DNA from: Ardenticatenaceae bacterium
Lineage (GTDB): Bacteria > Chloroflexota > Anaerolineae > Promineifilales > Promineifilaceae
Length of the DNA: 64,000 nucleotides
Direction of reading: 5' to 3'
NCBI GenBank assembly: GCA_020634435.1
Contig: JACKBS010000007.1
Coordinates: 1 to 64,000, forward strand
Shown: positions 8,503-15,332 of the stretch, in pieces
How positions within the stretch are numbered: position 1 is the first letter of the stretch
How the letters are laid out: every line of letters begins with the position of its first letter
The notes under the pieces: generated by a model
Databases searched by the model: none
The model's input: the letters and a program-made list of their open reading frames with translations, nothing else
Told to the model about the DNA's origin: nothing
Position numbers and translations under genes: made by a program

Positions 8503-8988
8503 ATGGCTGCTTTGCTTACGCGTTTACGCCATTTGTGGCTGGGGGTGCAGTTGCTGCCCGGATTGCTCGCCAGCGCCCAGCAGCGCCAGCTTCTGGCTGA
8601 AATGCGCCAGCTTGGCCGCGAACTCCCTATCATCTTGAAGCAACCCATCCCCCAAGCGATGGCCGAGCTGGAAATGATGCGTGGGGAACGGCCGTATCCC
8701 CTCCCCTCCGAAAGCAAAACCCGACAACTCGCCGATCTTGCAGCTTTGTTAGATCGGCGCTCGCCGTTGGGGCTGTGCCTGCGCCGCTCCTTGCTGCGCT
8801 ACCGCTACCTGCATGAGCTGGATGTGCCCGTCACGGTACTGTTCGGCGCCAAATTTGCGCTAGGAGAATCGCCCGACAAAAAGAATATCACGGGACATGC
8901 GTGGCTAGTTTCTGGGGAACGGCCGTACCACGAAGACGACGAAAACTGGCAAGGCTACACCGTCATGCTTCGCTGGCCACAGGAATAA
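8503..8988 (+). CDS. Lasso peptide biosynthesis B2-type transglutaminase-like protease
   Basis: About 161 residues. The C-terminal half has the transglutaminase-like triad region: LGLCLRRSLLRYRYLH (catalytic Cys), ITGHAWLVSGERPY (His), and an acidic residue further on. This is the usual look of the B2 leader peptidase of lasso-peptide and related pathways. With the preceding PqqD it forms the B1/B2 pair. No precursor peptide gene was found nearby. ATG 8503 is chosen over the adjoining TTG 8500. Confidence 0.85.
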   Translation: MAALLTRLRHLWLGVQLLPGLLASAQQRQLLAEMRQLGRELPIILKQPIPQAMAELEMMRGERPYPLPSESKTRQLADLAALLDRRSPLGLCLRRSLLRYRYLHELDVPVTVLFGAKFALGESPDKKNITGHAWLVSGERPYHEDDENWQGYTVMLRWPQE

Positions 8989-9058
8989 TCCACAGATTTC
9001 GCAGATTAACACAGATTTTCTCAAACCTCTCTTGAATCTCTGTGTTCTCTGTGGCAAA
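8989..9058. repeat. ATCCACAGATT / CTCTGTGTTCTCTGTGG repeat block
   Basis: Left arm ATCCACAGATTTCGCAGATT; right arm CTCTGTGTTCTCTGTGGCAA. It combines two repeat vocabularies and lies between the convergent ends of the B2 gene and the GT39-like gene, where it may act as a bidirectional hairpin terminator. Confidence 0.75.
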
Positions 9059-9060
9059 TT

Positions 9061-10731
9061 TTATTCTTTGGGAATGTAGATGGTTAACGGCCGTATTACC
9101 GGCTCGTTCAGCGTCGGGGGCGATTGTGTTAGGGGCAGCGTCTCCACCGCCTCGTAATGTGCCAGCAGCAGTTCCAAAAAGGCTGGCTCCGTCTCAAAAA
9201 AGTCACTTTCATCAGAAATAATTTGGGCAAAACGCTGCCGCTCGATCAACTCCACCAGGTCTGGTGGCAGAGGATCGGCCCCGCGCTGGCGGGCGTGCCA
9301 GAGTGATTGGAGATGAGCATACGGCCGTTTCCCGGCCCGCACCGCCACACTTGGATGCATCAACAACCACACCTCGCCCGGTTCCGCTGCTACTCGCTCA
9401 ACCAACGCATCTCCCGCCGCTCGCATTTCGGCCGTAGGCAAAAATTGCTGCGGTAACCCACTATTCAACGGGAAAGTGACCAAAACAAACTGAACGAGCA
9501 TGGCGACTACCCAAGTTACTCTCCAACTTATTTTATCAACAGATTCCGCAGATTGAGCAGATTCTTTTGCCCTTTGCCCCTTTGCGCCTTTGCGTTGAAA
9601 ATTCCAACTCAGGGCGGGGATAAGACAAAGAAAGGCATAGCCAATCAGCATGTTGTTCAAGTTACCACCCACCGTACTGCGCCCGGCGACTGAGATAAAA
9701 ACGGCCGTTCCCACAAAAATCAGCCAGGGATTGCGAGAAATCAAAAATCTCCAATCTCCAATCTCCAATCTCCGCACCTGCAACACAACCAAAAAAACAG
9801 CCATCCCCACCAACACCCCCATCCCAGCGCCCAACTCCCACACAAAAATGTTCCGCAATCGCCCCAAATCCAGCGGACTGGCATAGGCAATCGTCACCAC
9901 GTAATAGCTAAACCAGCCACCGCTCCCCCACTGCAAAACCAAAACCGGCACAGCAGCAACAACGGCAAATGGCGCTACAAAAAAAATTAGGACGCGGATG
10001 AACGCAGATGACGCGGATTTTTTGCTTTTCTCTGCGTTCTCCGCGTACTCCGCGGTGAAAAAATAGAGCATGGCAATCACCGCCAGAAGCAACCCATTCT
10101 GCTTCGTCAAAAACGCCAGCCCCAGCAAAACCGCTCCCAGCATTATTTTTATCTCTGCGAAACTCTGCGTCCCCTCTGTGCCCCTCTGTGTTCCGCTTTT
10201 CCTCCCATAAACCAACACTACCAACCCCGCCAAACTCAAAAACGCAAACAGCGCATCCACCCGCGCCAAATCGGACCAACCGCCCACCAGCCGGTAGCCG
10301 CCTAAAAACAAACCACTGCCCACAAAAGCGGCCGTTCTACTCCCACTTTCTCGCCAACCAATACTGAAGATGAGAACGGCCGTTCCCACCACACTCAAAA
10401 AAGAAATCAGCCGCAGCAGCCAAAAGCCAAACCCCGTCAGCCGCATGAGCAGCCCACCCAGGAAGGTAAACAATGGCATGTACACCTGCGGCACAAATTC
10501 TGCGTTGGGCGGCACAAAAACTGGCAATCCTTGCGCCACCCGCCACGCCTGCATCACCATTCCCTCCTCCACCAAATCCAGCGCGTACGGATAAACCACC
10601 CGCGCCAGCCCCAGCCGTAGGTAAGCTAAACTGGCCGTCAACGAAATGACGACCAAAACAACCATGCCCAAATCTGTAAAATCTGCGAAATCTTTGATTT
10701 TTTCTCTTATCTGCACACCCACTTTGCCCAT
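9061..10731 (-). CDS. GT39-like polytopic membrane glycosyltransferase with repeat insertions
   Basis: About 556 residues from ATG 10731 (MGKVGVQIREK). It has about ten hydrophobic segments and a periplasmic-type C-terminal region. The first loop after TM1 carries YALDLVEEGMVMQAWRVA, in the place of the acidic DE motif of PMT/ArnT-type enzymes, which use polyprenyl-phosphate sugars. Five stretches of the protein are translated repeats: KIKDFADFTD, RKSGTQRGTEGTQSFAE, TAEYAENAEKSKKSASSAF, VRRLEIGDWRFLIS and NFQRKGAKGQRAKESAQS. All lie between membrane segments and keep the frame. The family call is moderate; the coding status is strong because the frame survives all insertions. Confidence 0.72.
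   Translation of the reverse strand: MGKVGVQIREKIKDFADFTDLGMVVLVVISLTASLAYLRLGLARVVYPYALDLVEEGMVMQAWRVAQGLPVFVPPNAEFVPQVYMPLFTFLGGLLMRLTGFGFWLLRLISFLSVVGTAVLIFSIGWRESGSRTAAFVGSGLFLGGYRLVGGWSDLARVDALFAFLSLAGLVVLVYGRKSGTQRGTEGTQSFAEIKIMLGAVLLGLAFLTKQNGLLLAVIAMLYFFTAEYAENAEKSKKSASSAFIRVLIFFVAPFAVVAAVPVLVLQWGSGGWFSYYVVTIAYASPLDLGRLRNIFVWELGAGMGVLVGMAVFLVVLQVRRLEIGDWRFLISRNPWLIFVGTAVFISVAGRSTVGGNLNNMLIGYAFLCLIPALSWNFQRKGAKGQRAKESAQSAESVDKISWRVTWVVAMLVQFVLVTFPLNSGLPQQFLPTAEMRAAGDALVERVAAEPGEVWLLMHPSVAVRAGKRPYAHLQSLWHARQRGADPLPPDLVELIERQRFAQIISDESDFFETEPAFLELLLAHYEAVETLPLTQSPPTLNEPVIRPLTIYIPKE
9536..9602. repeat. In-frame repeat inside GT39-like gene (CAGATT and TTTGCGCC units)
   Basis: CAGATTCCGCAGATTGAGCAG followed by TTTGCCCCTTTGCGCCTTTG. 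Read on the minus strand it encodes QRKGAKGQRAKESAQSAES. Confidence 0.8.
9742..9777. repeat. In-frame CCAATCT tandem repeat inside GT39-like gene
   Basis: Four tandem copies of the heptamer CCAATCT, encoding RRLEIGDWRF on the minus strand. Same unit as at 150-178 in the GT4 gene. Confidence 0.85.
9990..10072. repeat. In-frame CTCCGCG/CGCGGAT repeat inside GT39-like gene
   Basis: GACGCGGAT units followed by inverted CTCTGCGTTCTCCGCGTACT units. Encodes TAEYAENAEKSKKSASSAF. Same family as the asnB insertion at 12164-12238. Confidence 0.82.
10151..10206. repeat. In-frame CTCTGTGCCC repeat inside GT39-like gene
   Basis: CTCTGCGTCCCCTCTGTGCC units encode GTQRGTEGTQSFAE in the minus-strand frame. 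Same family as the HlyD leader region at 16618-16722. Confidence 0.8.
10668..10706. repeat. In-frame AATCTGCGAAATCT unit at start of GT39-like gene
   Basis: A half-copy of the ATCTGCGAAATCTGTGG family, encoding KIKDFADFTD just before the first membrane segment. Confidence 0.7.
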
Positions 10732-10779
10732 AACGGCCGAATTGTATACCATCCACGGCGTGGCATAAATGCACGAAGA

Positions 10780-10852
10780 CCTGGGCATAAATGCCCAGGC
10801 TAAAATGAATGCCCAGGCTAAAATTACCAATTACCCAATTACCAATTACCCA
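10780..10852. repeat. CCTGGGCATAAATGCCCAGG and ATTACCCAATTACC block before asnB
   Basis: Two GCCCAGGCTAAAAT units with an inverted partner, then four ATTACC(C)A units that run right up to the asnB ATG. No Shine-Dalgarno sequence is visible between repeat and start codon. Confidence 0.8.
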
Positions 10853-12715
10853 ATGTGCGGCATTACCGGCATCCTCTCCCCCCAAATCAATCGCGAACGG
10901 CTAGAACAGGCCAATAACTTGCTGCACCATCGCGGGCCAGACGACGCGGGGATTTTTGTCGCCAACGGCATCAGGCTGGCGGCGCGGCGACTCAGTATCA
11001 TCGATCTGGCACATGGCCACCAACCGCTGAGCAACGAAGATGGCACCATCTGGATTGCCTACAACGGCGAGGTGATGAACGCTCCCGCCCTGCGTACCCA
11101 GCTAGAAGCCGCCGGACACCAATTCCGCACCCGTACCGACACCGAAACCATCGTCCACGCCTACGAAGAGTGGGGCACCGATGCATTTGTGCGGCTGCGC
11201 GGCATGTTTGCGTTTGCTTTGTGGGACGGCCGTTCCCAAACTCTTCTCCTCGTCCGCGACCGTTTTGGCATTAAACCGCTGCACTATGCGAAAGTTGGTC
11301 GCGAACTGGCCTTTGCTTCCGAAATTCGCCCAATTTTCCATCTCCTCCCCACCCTCACCCGCCGCACCAACCACCAAGCCCTCACCGACCTGTTCACGAT
11401 TGGTTTTGTGCCCACACCAAACACCATGTTTGCCGATGTGTACAAGCTGCCCGCCGCCCACATGCTCATCGCTAAAAATGGGTCTATGGAAATACGGCCG
11501 TACCACCAACTCACCTTCCCCGAACACAACAACTACCGCCAAATCAACGAAGCCGACGCGGTGGACGAATTCATGGCCCACCTGCGTGACGCCGTCACCG
11601 CCTGGCGGATGAGTGACGTGCCCGTCGGCTCCCTGCTCAGCGGCGGCATCGACTCCAGCGCCCTGGCCACCCTGCTCACCGAGATCAGCGGCCAGCCAAT
11701 CCACACCTTCAATATCGCTTTCAGCGCCGCCAGCCACGACGAAACCGCCTACGCGCAGGCCGTCGCCGAGCGCATCGGCAGCCAGCACCACACACTGCAC
11801 TTCGGCCCCGAAGCATTTAACCTGCTGCCGCAAATTGTGGCCCAGCTCGAAGAACCGCAATGCTCCGCCACCAGCCTGCCCATCTACCTGCTCTACAAAG
11901 CGTGCCGCGAGGCGGGCTTCAAGGTCATCCTCACCGGCGAAGGGGCGGATGAGCTGCTGGGCGGCTATCACTGGTTCGATGGGGATCGGCGGCTACGGCC
12001 GTTCCTCAACATCCCTCAACCCCTCCGCCAACTGCTCAATCACTTACCCCTGCCCGGTTCCACCGCCGGACAACGCGTTCTCACCCACGGCACCCGCAAT
12101 CCGCTGGACCGCTTCGCCCTCTGGCACCAAGTCACGCCACCAACACTACTGCAAGAACTTTTTAACCGCGGAGAGCGCGGAGGACGCGGAGAAAAACAAA
12201 AAAACTCTGCGCTCTCCGCGCCCTCCGCGGTAAATTCTTATCACCCCCTCAATCAATTTTTGGCCCTGGAAGCACAAACGCGCATGGTGGATTTCATCAA
12301 TTTCGAGGTGGATCGGATGAGCATGGCCAACTCCGTCGAGGCGCGGCCACCGTTTTTAGACCACAAGCTGTGGGAATTTTGCGCCACGCTGCCGCCCGAG
12401 TTCAGGCTGAATGCGGCGATGAACAAAGTTTTGCTGCGCCGGGGCATGAAGGAGCTGCTGCCAACGGCCGTTACCAATCGCACCAAACAAGGGCTTGCCA
12501 CCCCGCACGCCGCCTGGTGGCGCAGCAAAAAACTACCCACTTGGGCCGAGGAATGCCTCCAACCATCATCGCTACGCGAAACTAGCTATTTTAATGGTGA
12601 AACGGTGGCAAACTTGAGAGAGGAACATCGGAACGGCCGTACCGACCACAGCCGCATCCTCACCGGCATCCTCACCACCCAACTCTGGCATCACTCTATG
12701 GAGATTAGCGACTAA
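10853..12715 (+). CDS. asnB: Asparagine synthase (glutamine-hydrolysing), AsnB type
   Basis: 620 residues from ATG 10853, which gives MCGITGILSP with the Ntn-type catalytic Cys2 of class II glutamine amidotransferases. The glutaminase domain continues with LHHRGPDDAG and RRLSIIDLAHGHQPLSNEDG. The synthetase domain has the PP-loop SLLSGGIDSSALA, then DETAYA, LTGEGADELLGGYHWF and VEARPPFLDHKLWEF. Such proteins make asparagine or, in surface-polymer and lasso (C protein) clusters, activate and amidate other carboxylates. Retention of Cys2 argues for a true amidotransferase. The segment NRGERGGRGEKQKNSALSAP is an in-frame repeat insertion of about 25 residues. Frame upstream of ATG 10853 is repeat DNA only. 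Confidence 0.9.
   Translation: MCGITGILSPQINRERLEQANNLLHHRGPDDAGIFVANGIRLAARRLSIIDLAHGHQPLSNEDGTIWIAYNGEVMNAPALRTQLEAAGHQFRTRTDTETIVHAYEEWGTDAFVRLRGMFAFALWDGRSQTLLLVRDRFGIKPLHYAKVGRELAFASEIRPIFHLLPTLTRRTNHQALTDLFTIGFVPTPNTMFADVYKLPAAHMLIAKNGSMEIRPYHQLTFPEHNNYRQINEADAVDEFMAHLRDAVTAWRMSDVPVGSLLSGGIDSSALATLLTEISGQPIHTFNIAFSAASHDETAYAQAVAERIGSQHHTLHFGPEAFNLLPQIVAQLEEPQCSATSLPIYLLYKACREAGFKVILTGEGADELLGGYHWFDGDRRLRPFLNIPQPLRQLLNHLPLPGSTAGQRVLTHGTRNPLDRFALWHQVTPPTLLQELFNRGERGGRGEKQKNSALSAPSAVNSYHPLNQFLALEAQTRMVDFINFEVDRMSMANSVEARPPFLDHKLWEFCATLPPEFRLNAAMNKVLLRRGMKELLPTAVTNRTKQGLATPHAAWWRSKKLPTWAEECLQPSSLRETSYFNGETVANLREEHRNGRTDHSRILTGILTTQLWHHSMEISD
12164..12238. repeat. In-frame GCGGAGAGCGCGGAGGACG repeat inside asnB
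   Basis: The left arm CCGCGGAGAGCGCGGAGG and right arm GCGCTCTCCGCGCCCTCCGC form an imperfect inverted repeat of about 75 bp, 25 codons with no stop. It lies between the PP-loop core and the C-terminal helical part, probably in a surface loop. Confidence 0.88.
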
Positions 12716-12720
12716 CCCAA

Positions 12721-12782
12721 AGTGACAGTCACGGGGCAAACAATCCTGAACAACAGAAGTATTCCGCCCCGTGACTGTCACT
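12721..12782. repeat. Perfect 17-bp inverted repeat downstream of asnB
   Basis: Arms 12721-12737 (AGTGACAGTCACGGGGC) and 12766-12782 are exact complements around a 28-nt loop. No T-run follows, so a simple intrinsic terminator is doubtful. It may be another dispersed palindrome. Confidence 0.7.
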
Positions 12783-12800
12783 TACTAGCAACCATTTACT

Positions 12801-13577
12801 ATGAACTTGCTCAAAATCCTCACCTACAACCTCGAATTTGGCGGGCGTAAGCAGCTAGAAAGCATCCACGCCGTCCTGACCCACATCAACGCCGATGTCA
12901 TTGGCCTCACCGAAGCCGACGACCACGAGGTGGTCAAGATTTTGGCGGAGCGGCTGGAGCTACACCACGCCTGGGGCCACGGCAGCGGCGAGCGGCACAT
13001 CGCCCTACTCTCTCGCTACCCCATCAAATCGTGGCAAATTTACAACCAGCCACCGCTCACTCAGGCCGCGCTGGAAGCAAACCTAGACACGCCCGACGGA
13101 CCGCTCACCGTCTACAACGTTCATTTTTTACCCTTTTTGCTGCTGCCGTTTGAGATTCGCCGCTGGCAGGCGGTGGGGAAATTGTTGGAGATCATTGGGA
13201 AACGGCCGTCCACGCCCCATCTCATCATCGGCGACGTGAATGCGATTGGCCCCGGCGACCGCGTGTTGCAGCACAAAAACCCGGCCCGCATGCGGCGCGT
13301 GATGCTGCTGCAACTTCGTCTCATCTTCCGGCTGGCCATCCCCCGGCTGCTGCGCGCGGGCTACACCGACTGCTTCCGCCATTTACACCCTCACGCCGAC
13401 GGCTTCACCTGGTGGACAATTAACCCCACCACCCGCTACGACTACATTTTCGCTGATCCGCAGATGCTGCCCCGCCTAAAAACCTGCCGCGTCGTAGACG
13501 ACCATCCCGCCATCCGCCACGCCTCCGACCATTTCCCCCTCCTGGCCGAGTTCAAGCTTCAAACTTCTGCTCAATAA
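12801..13577 (+). CDS. Endonuclease/exonuclease/phosphatase family protein
   Basis: 258 residues with EEP-fold motifs: LTYNLEFGG (Asn), DVIGLTEADDHE (metal Glu), NVHFLPF (His/Asn region), LIIGDVNAIGPGD (DxN), YDYIFADP and ASDHFPLLAEF (catalytic Asp-His). It is a metal-dependent phosphodiesterase whose substrate could be nucleic acid, lipid or inositol phosphate. The last 26 bp overlap tail-to-tail with the next gene, which looks imported, so the extreme C-terminus may have been changed by that event. Confidence 0.88.
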   Translation: MNLLKILTYNLEFGGRKQLESIHAVLTHINADVIGLTEADDHEVVKILAERLELHHAWGHGSGERHIALLSRYPIKSWQIYNQPPLTQAALEANLDTPDGPLTVYNVHFLPFLLLPFEIRRWQAVGKLLEIIGKRPSTPHLIIGDVNAIGPGDRVLQHKNPARMRRVMLLQLRLIFRLAIPRLLRAGYTDCFRHLHPHADGFTWWTINPTTRYDYIFADPQMLPRLKTCRVVDDHPAIRHASDHFPLLAEFKLQTSAQ

Positions 13578-15264
13578 TTTCAAGCTCATCAAACACTTTT
13601 GTGCAAACAAACCGAAAGTGATTGCCGAAGGTTTCATGCTCCATAAGCGCATCCTGAGCCAGTTGCTGAGCTTCACGACCACCCACATGCCCCTTAACTT
13701 TTGAGCGCAAGTTCTGCACGGTTCGCAAGCCTTCCAATCTTAGGGGCTCATCAAATATATCATCCTTGTTCAAAAGTTTTTCAAGCAACGTGATTGTTCG
13801 GTCCTGCTTTTCGTATTTAACATTGGTAGCATCAAGCTTTCTACGGAGCGGTTTTGTCTCGAATCCTTCAATAACTAGTTTTGCCAAATCCATAAAAGCT
13901 TCCGCCCATTCGTCGCGGCTTTCGGTCAGTGGCGTACTAACAAAGTCAAACAACCTTTCATCTCGAATCGTCCACCAAGAAACTCTGTCATTGTGCCAGC
14001 GCCGAATCAAAGACAGGATTTTTTGTAACGGCTCCATAAAGGCAACCCATTTACCTTCGAAGTCACTGCTGAAAGCGCGTTTGGATATGTTTGCCTTTGG
14101 GGATTCGTTGAATGAAAGCCAATGCAACTGTTCCTCGTAAGGTAAATCGCGCAAATAGCAAATGTAGGCATGCACTTGGCCTGCTTCATTTACGTCGATA
14201 CCACGTAAGTGCCACGCTGCTCGGCACGAAACCTCCCTCTCACCCACTGTGTACTTGTCCCGATCTGTCTTGTATTTCAGAAGAACTTCAGGCCTGAAGA
14301 AGGCGGGCGATAGTTCAAAAGGTAATGAGTTACCTTCTGCATTGAAATAGTTAGCCGTGGCATTTGGATCTGTTGAGATTTTTGCAATACGATTATTACG
14401 CCAATCCAGGGCGATAAACTCGACATACTTTCTATGCTTCTGCCCAAACCATCTATCCTTTATTTCTGTAAAGACGGCCTTTTCTGGAGGGCACGAACGA
14501 ATGATCTGAACACCGCGCGTATAAGCGGCATGGTTCGCCATTACTTGCTGCCGATAGAAGAAATGATCCAAGTTATAGAATTTCTTTGGAGACTCATTCG
14601 ACCACCCACTAAATTCAGAATGTCGCAGTAAGGTGAAATCGAACATTCTTACAAGCGACGCATTGGTTGCCAAAAGATATTCTTCCAATGGTTCCCATTT
14701 AAAAGTCACAAGCGACATATTGATTTCATTATCTTCGCGAGTAGTAACAGAAACTACAGATTCCAGATCACCTAGTTCATTGAAGCGGCAGTAGGCTCGT
14801 CTTTCAGGGCGCCAGTGAAGTTCGTTAAGATGTGCATATTCCTGATGTAGTTCAAAATAATTTTGTCCTGACCCAGTCCAACCCTCAAATGTGCGACTGA
14901 AGATCAATTGCATAGCATTCTCGAATGCCCTGGCACCAGACATACCCAAGCCCCGTTCGACCCACACATCGTCGCGCCCGCCTCCCATCACATAGCTAGC
15001 GATTGGCTGGTGAGAATTAAAATTCCAACCCATAAGGTCATCTTGATCAATCGGCGAAAGGTTGCTATTCGGTACAACCACCGAGTGAACAAAGGTATAT
15101 TCACCTGATGCATAGATAACAAGTTCATCTGTCAATGCGTTTTCTTGTAGAAATATCAGATGCGCGCCTGCATGTATCCAATCTGAAAACTCGCGAGGAT
15201 CTGTAGGCATTTTATCCAGCCTAGTAATTGTCTCTATCAATTTCTTGTGTTCGTAGTTTTGCAA
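13552..15264 (-). CDS. Hypothetical protein, probable horizontal import
   Basis: 570 residues, soluble, with no recognised domain. Charged N-terminal helices are followed by mixed alpha/beta content (VVVPNSNLSPIDQDD; FEGWTGSGQNYFELHQEYAH; EKAVFTEIKDRWFGQKHRKYVEF) and a helical C-terminal third (ATNVKYEKQDRTITLLEKLL). TTG 15264 is chosen because AAGGAGAGA precedes it. Base composition is visibly more AT-rich than the neighbours, and the gene contains no ACGGCCGT site over 1.7 kb, although neighbouring genes carry one about every 0.5 kb. It could be a genomic-island cargo such as a defence gene, but nothing in the sequence proves that. Confidence 0.75.
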   Translation of the reverse strand: MQNYEHKKLIETITRLDKMPTDPREFSDWIHAGAHLIFLQENALTDELVIYASGEYTFVHSVVVPNSNLSPIDQDDLMGWNFNSHQPIASYVMGGGRDDVWVERGLGMSGARAFENAMQLIFSRTFEGWTGSGQNYFELHQEYAHLNELHWRPERRAYCRFNELGDLESVVSVTTREDNEINMSLVTFKWEPLEEYLLATNASLVRMFDFTLLRHSEFSGWSNESPKKFYNLDHFFYRQQVMANHAAYTRGVQIIRSCPPEKAVFTEIKDRWFGQKHRKYVEFIALDWRNNRIAKISTDPNATANYFNAEGNSLPFELSPAFFRPEVLLKYKTDRDKYTVGEREVSCRAAWHLRGIDVNEAGQVHAYICYLRDLPYEEQLHWLSFNESPKANISKRAFSSDFEGKWVAFMEPLQKILSLIRRWHNDRVSWWTIRDERLFDFVSTPLTESRDEWAEAFMDLAKLVIEGFETKPLRRKLDATNVKYEKQDRTITLLEKLLNKDDIFDEPLRLEGLRTVQNLRSKVKGHVGGREAQQLAQDALMEHETFGNHFRFVCTKVFDELEIIEQKFEA

Positions 15265-15332
15265 TTACTCTCTCCTTATACTTAATCTCAGTAGTTAACA
15301 CAAGATTGCTAGTTCTCATAAGGATACATGAA

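Noticed and set aside
9061..10731. The GT39-like gene as a pseudogene because of its odd low-complexity segments
   Set aside because: No stop or frameshift is present in 556 codons, membrane helices are intact between insertions, and codon use is normal outside them.
10769..10852. N-terminal extension of AsnB from 10769
   Set aside because: It would bury the catalytic Cys, which must be residue 2 after Met removal, and it is built from repeat units (INAQAKMNAQAK, TNYPITNYP).
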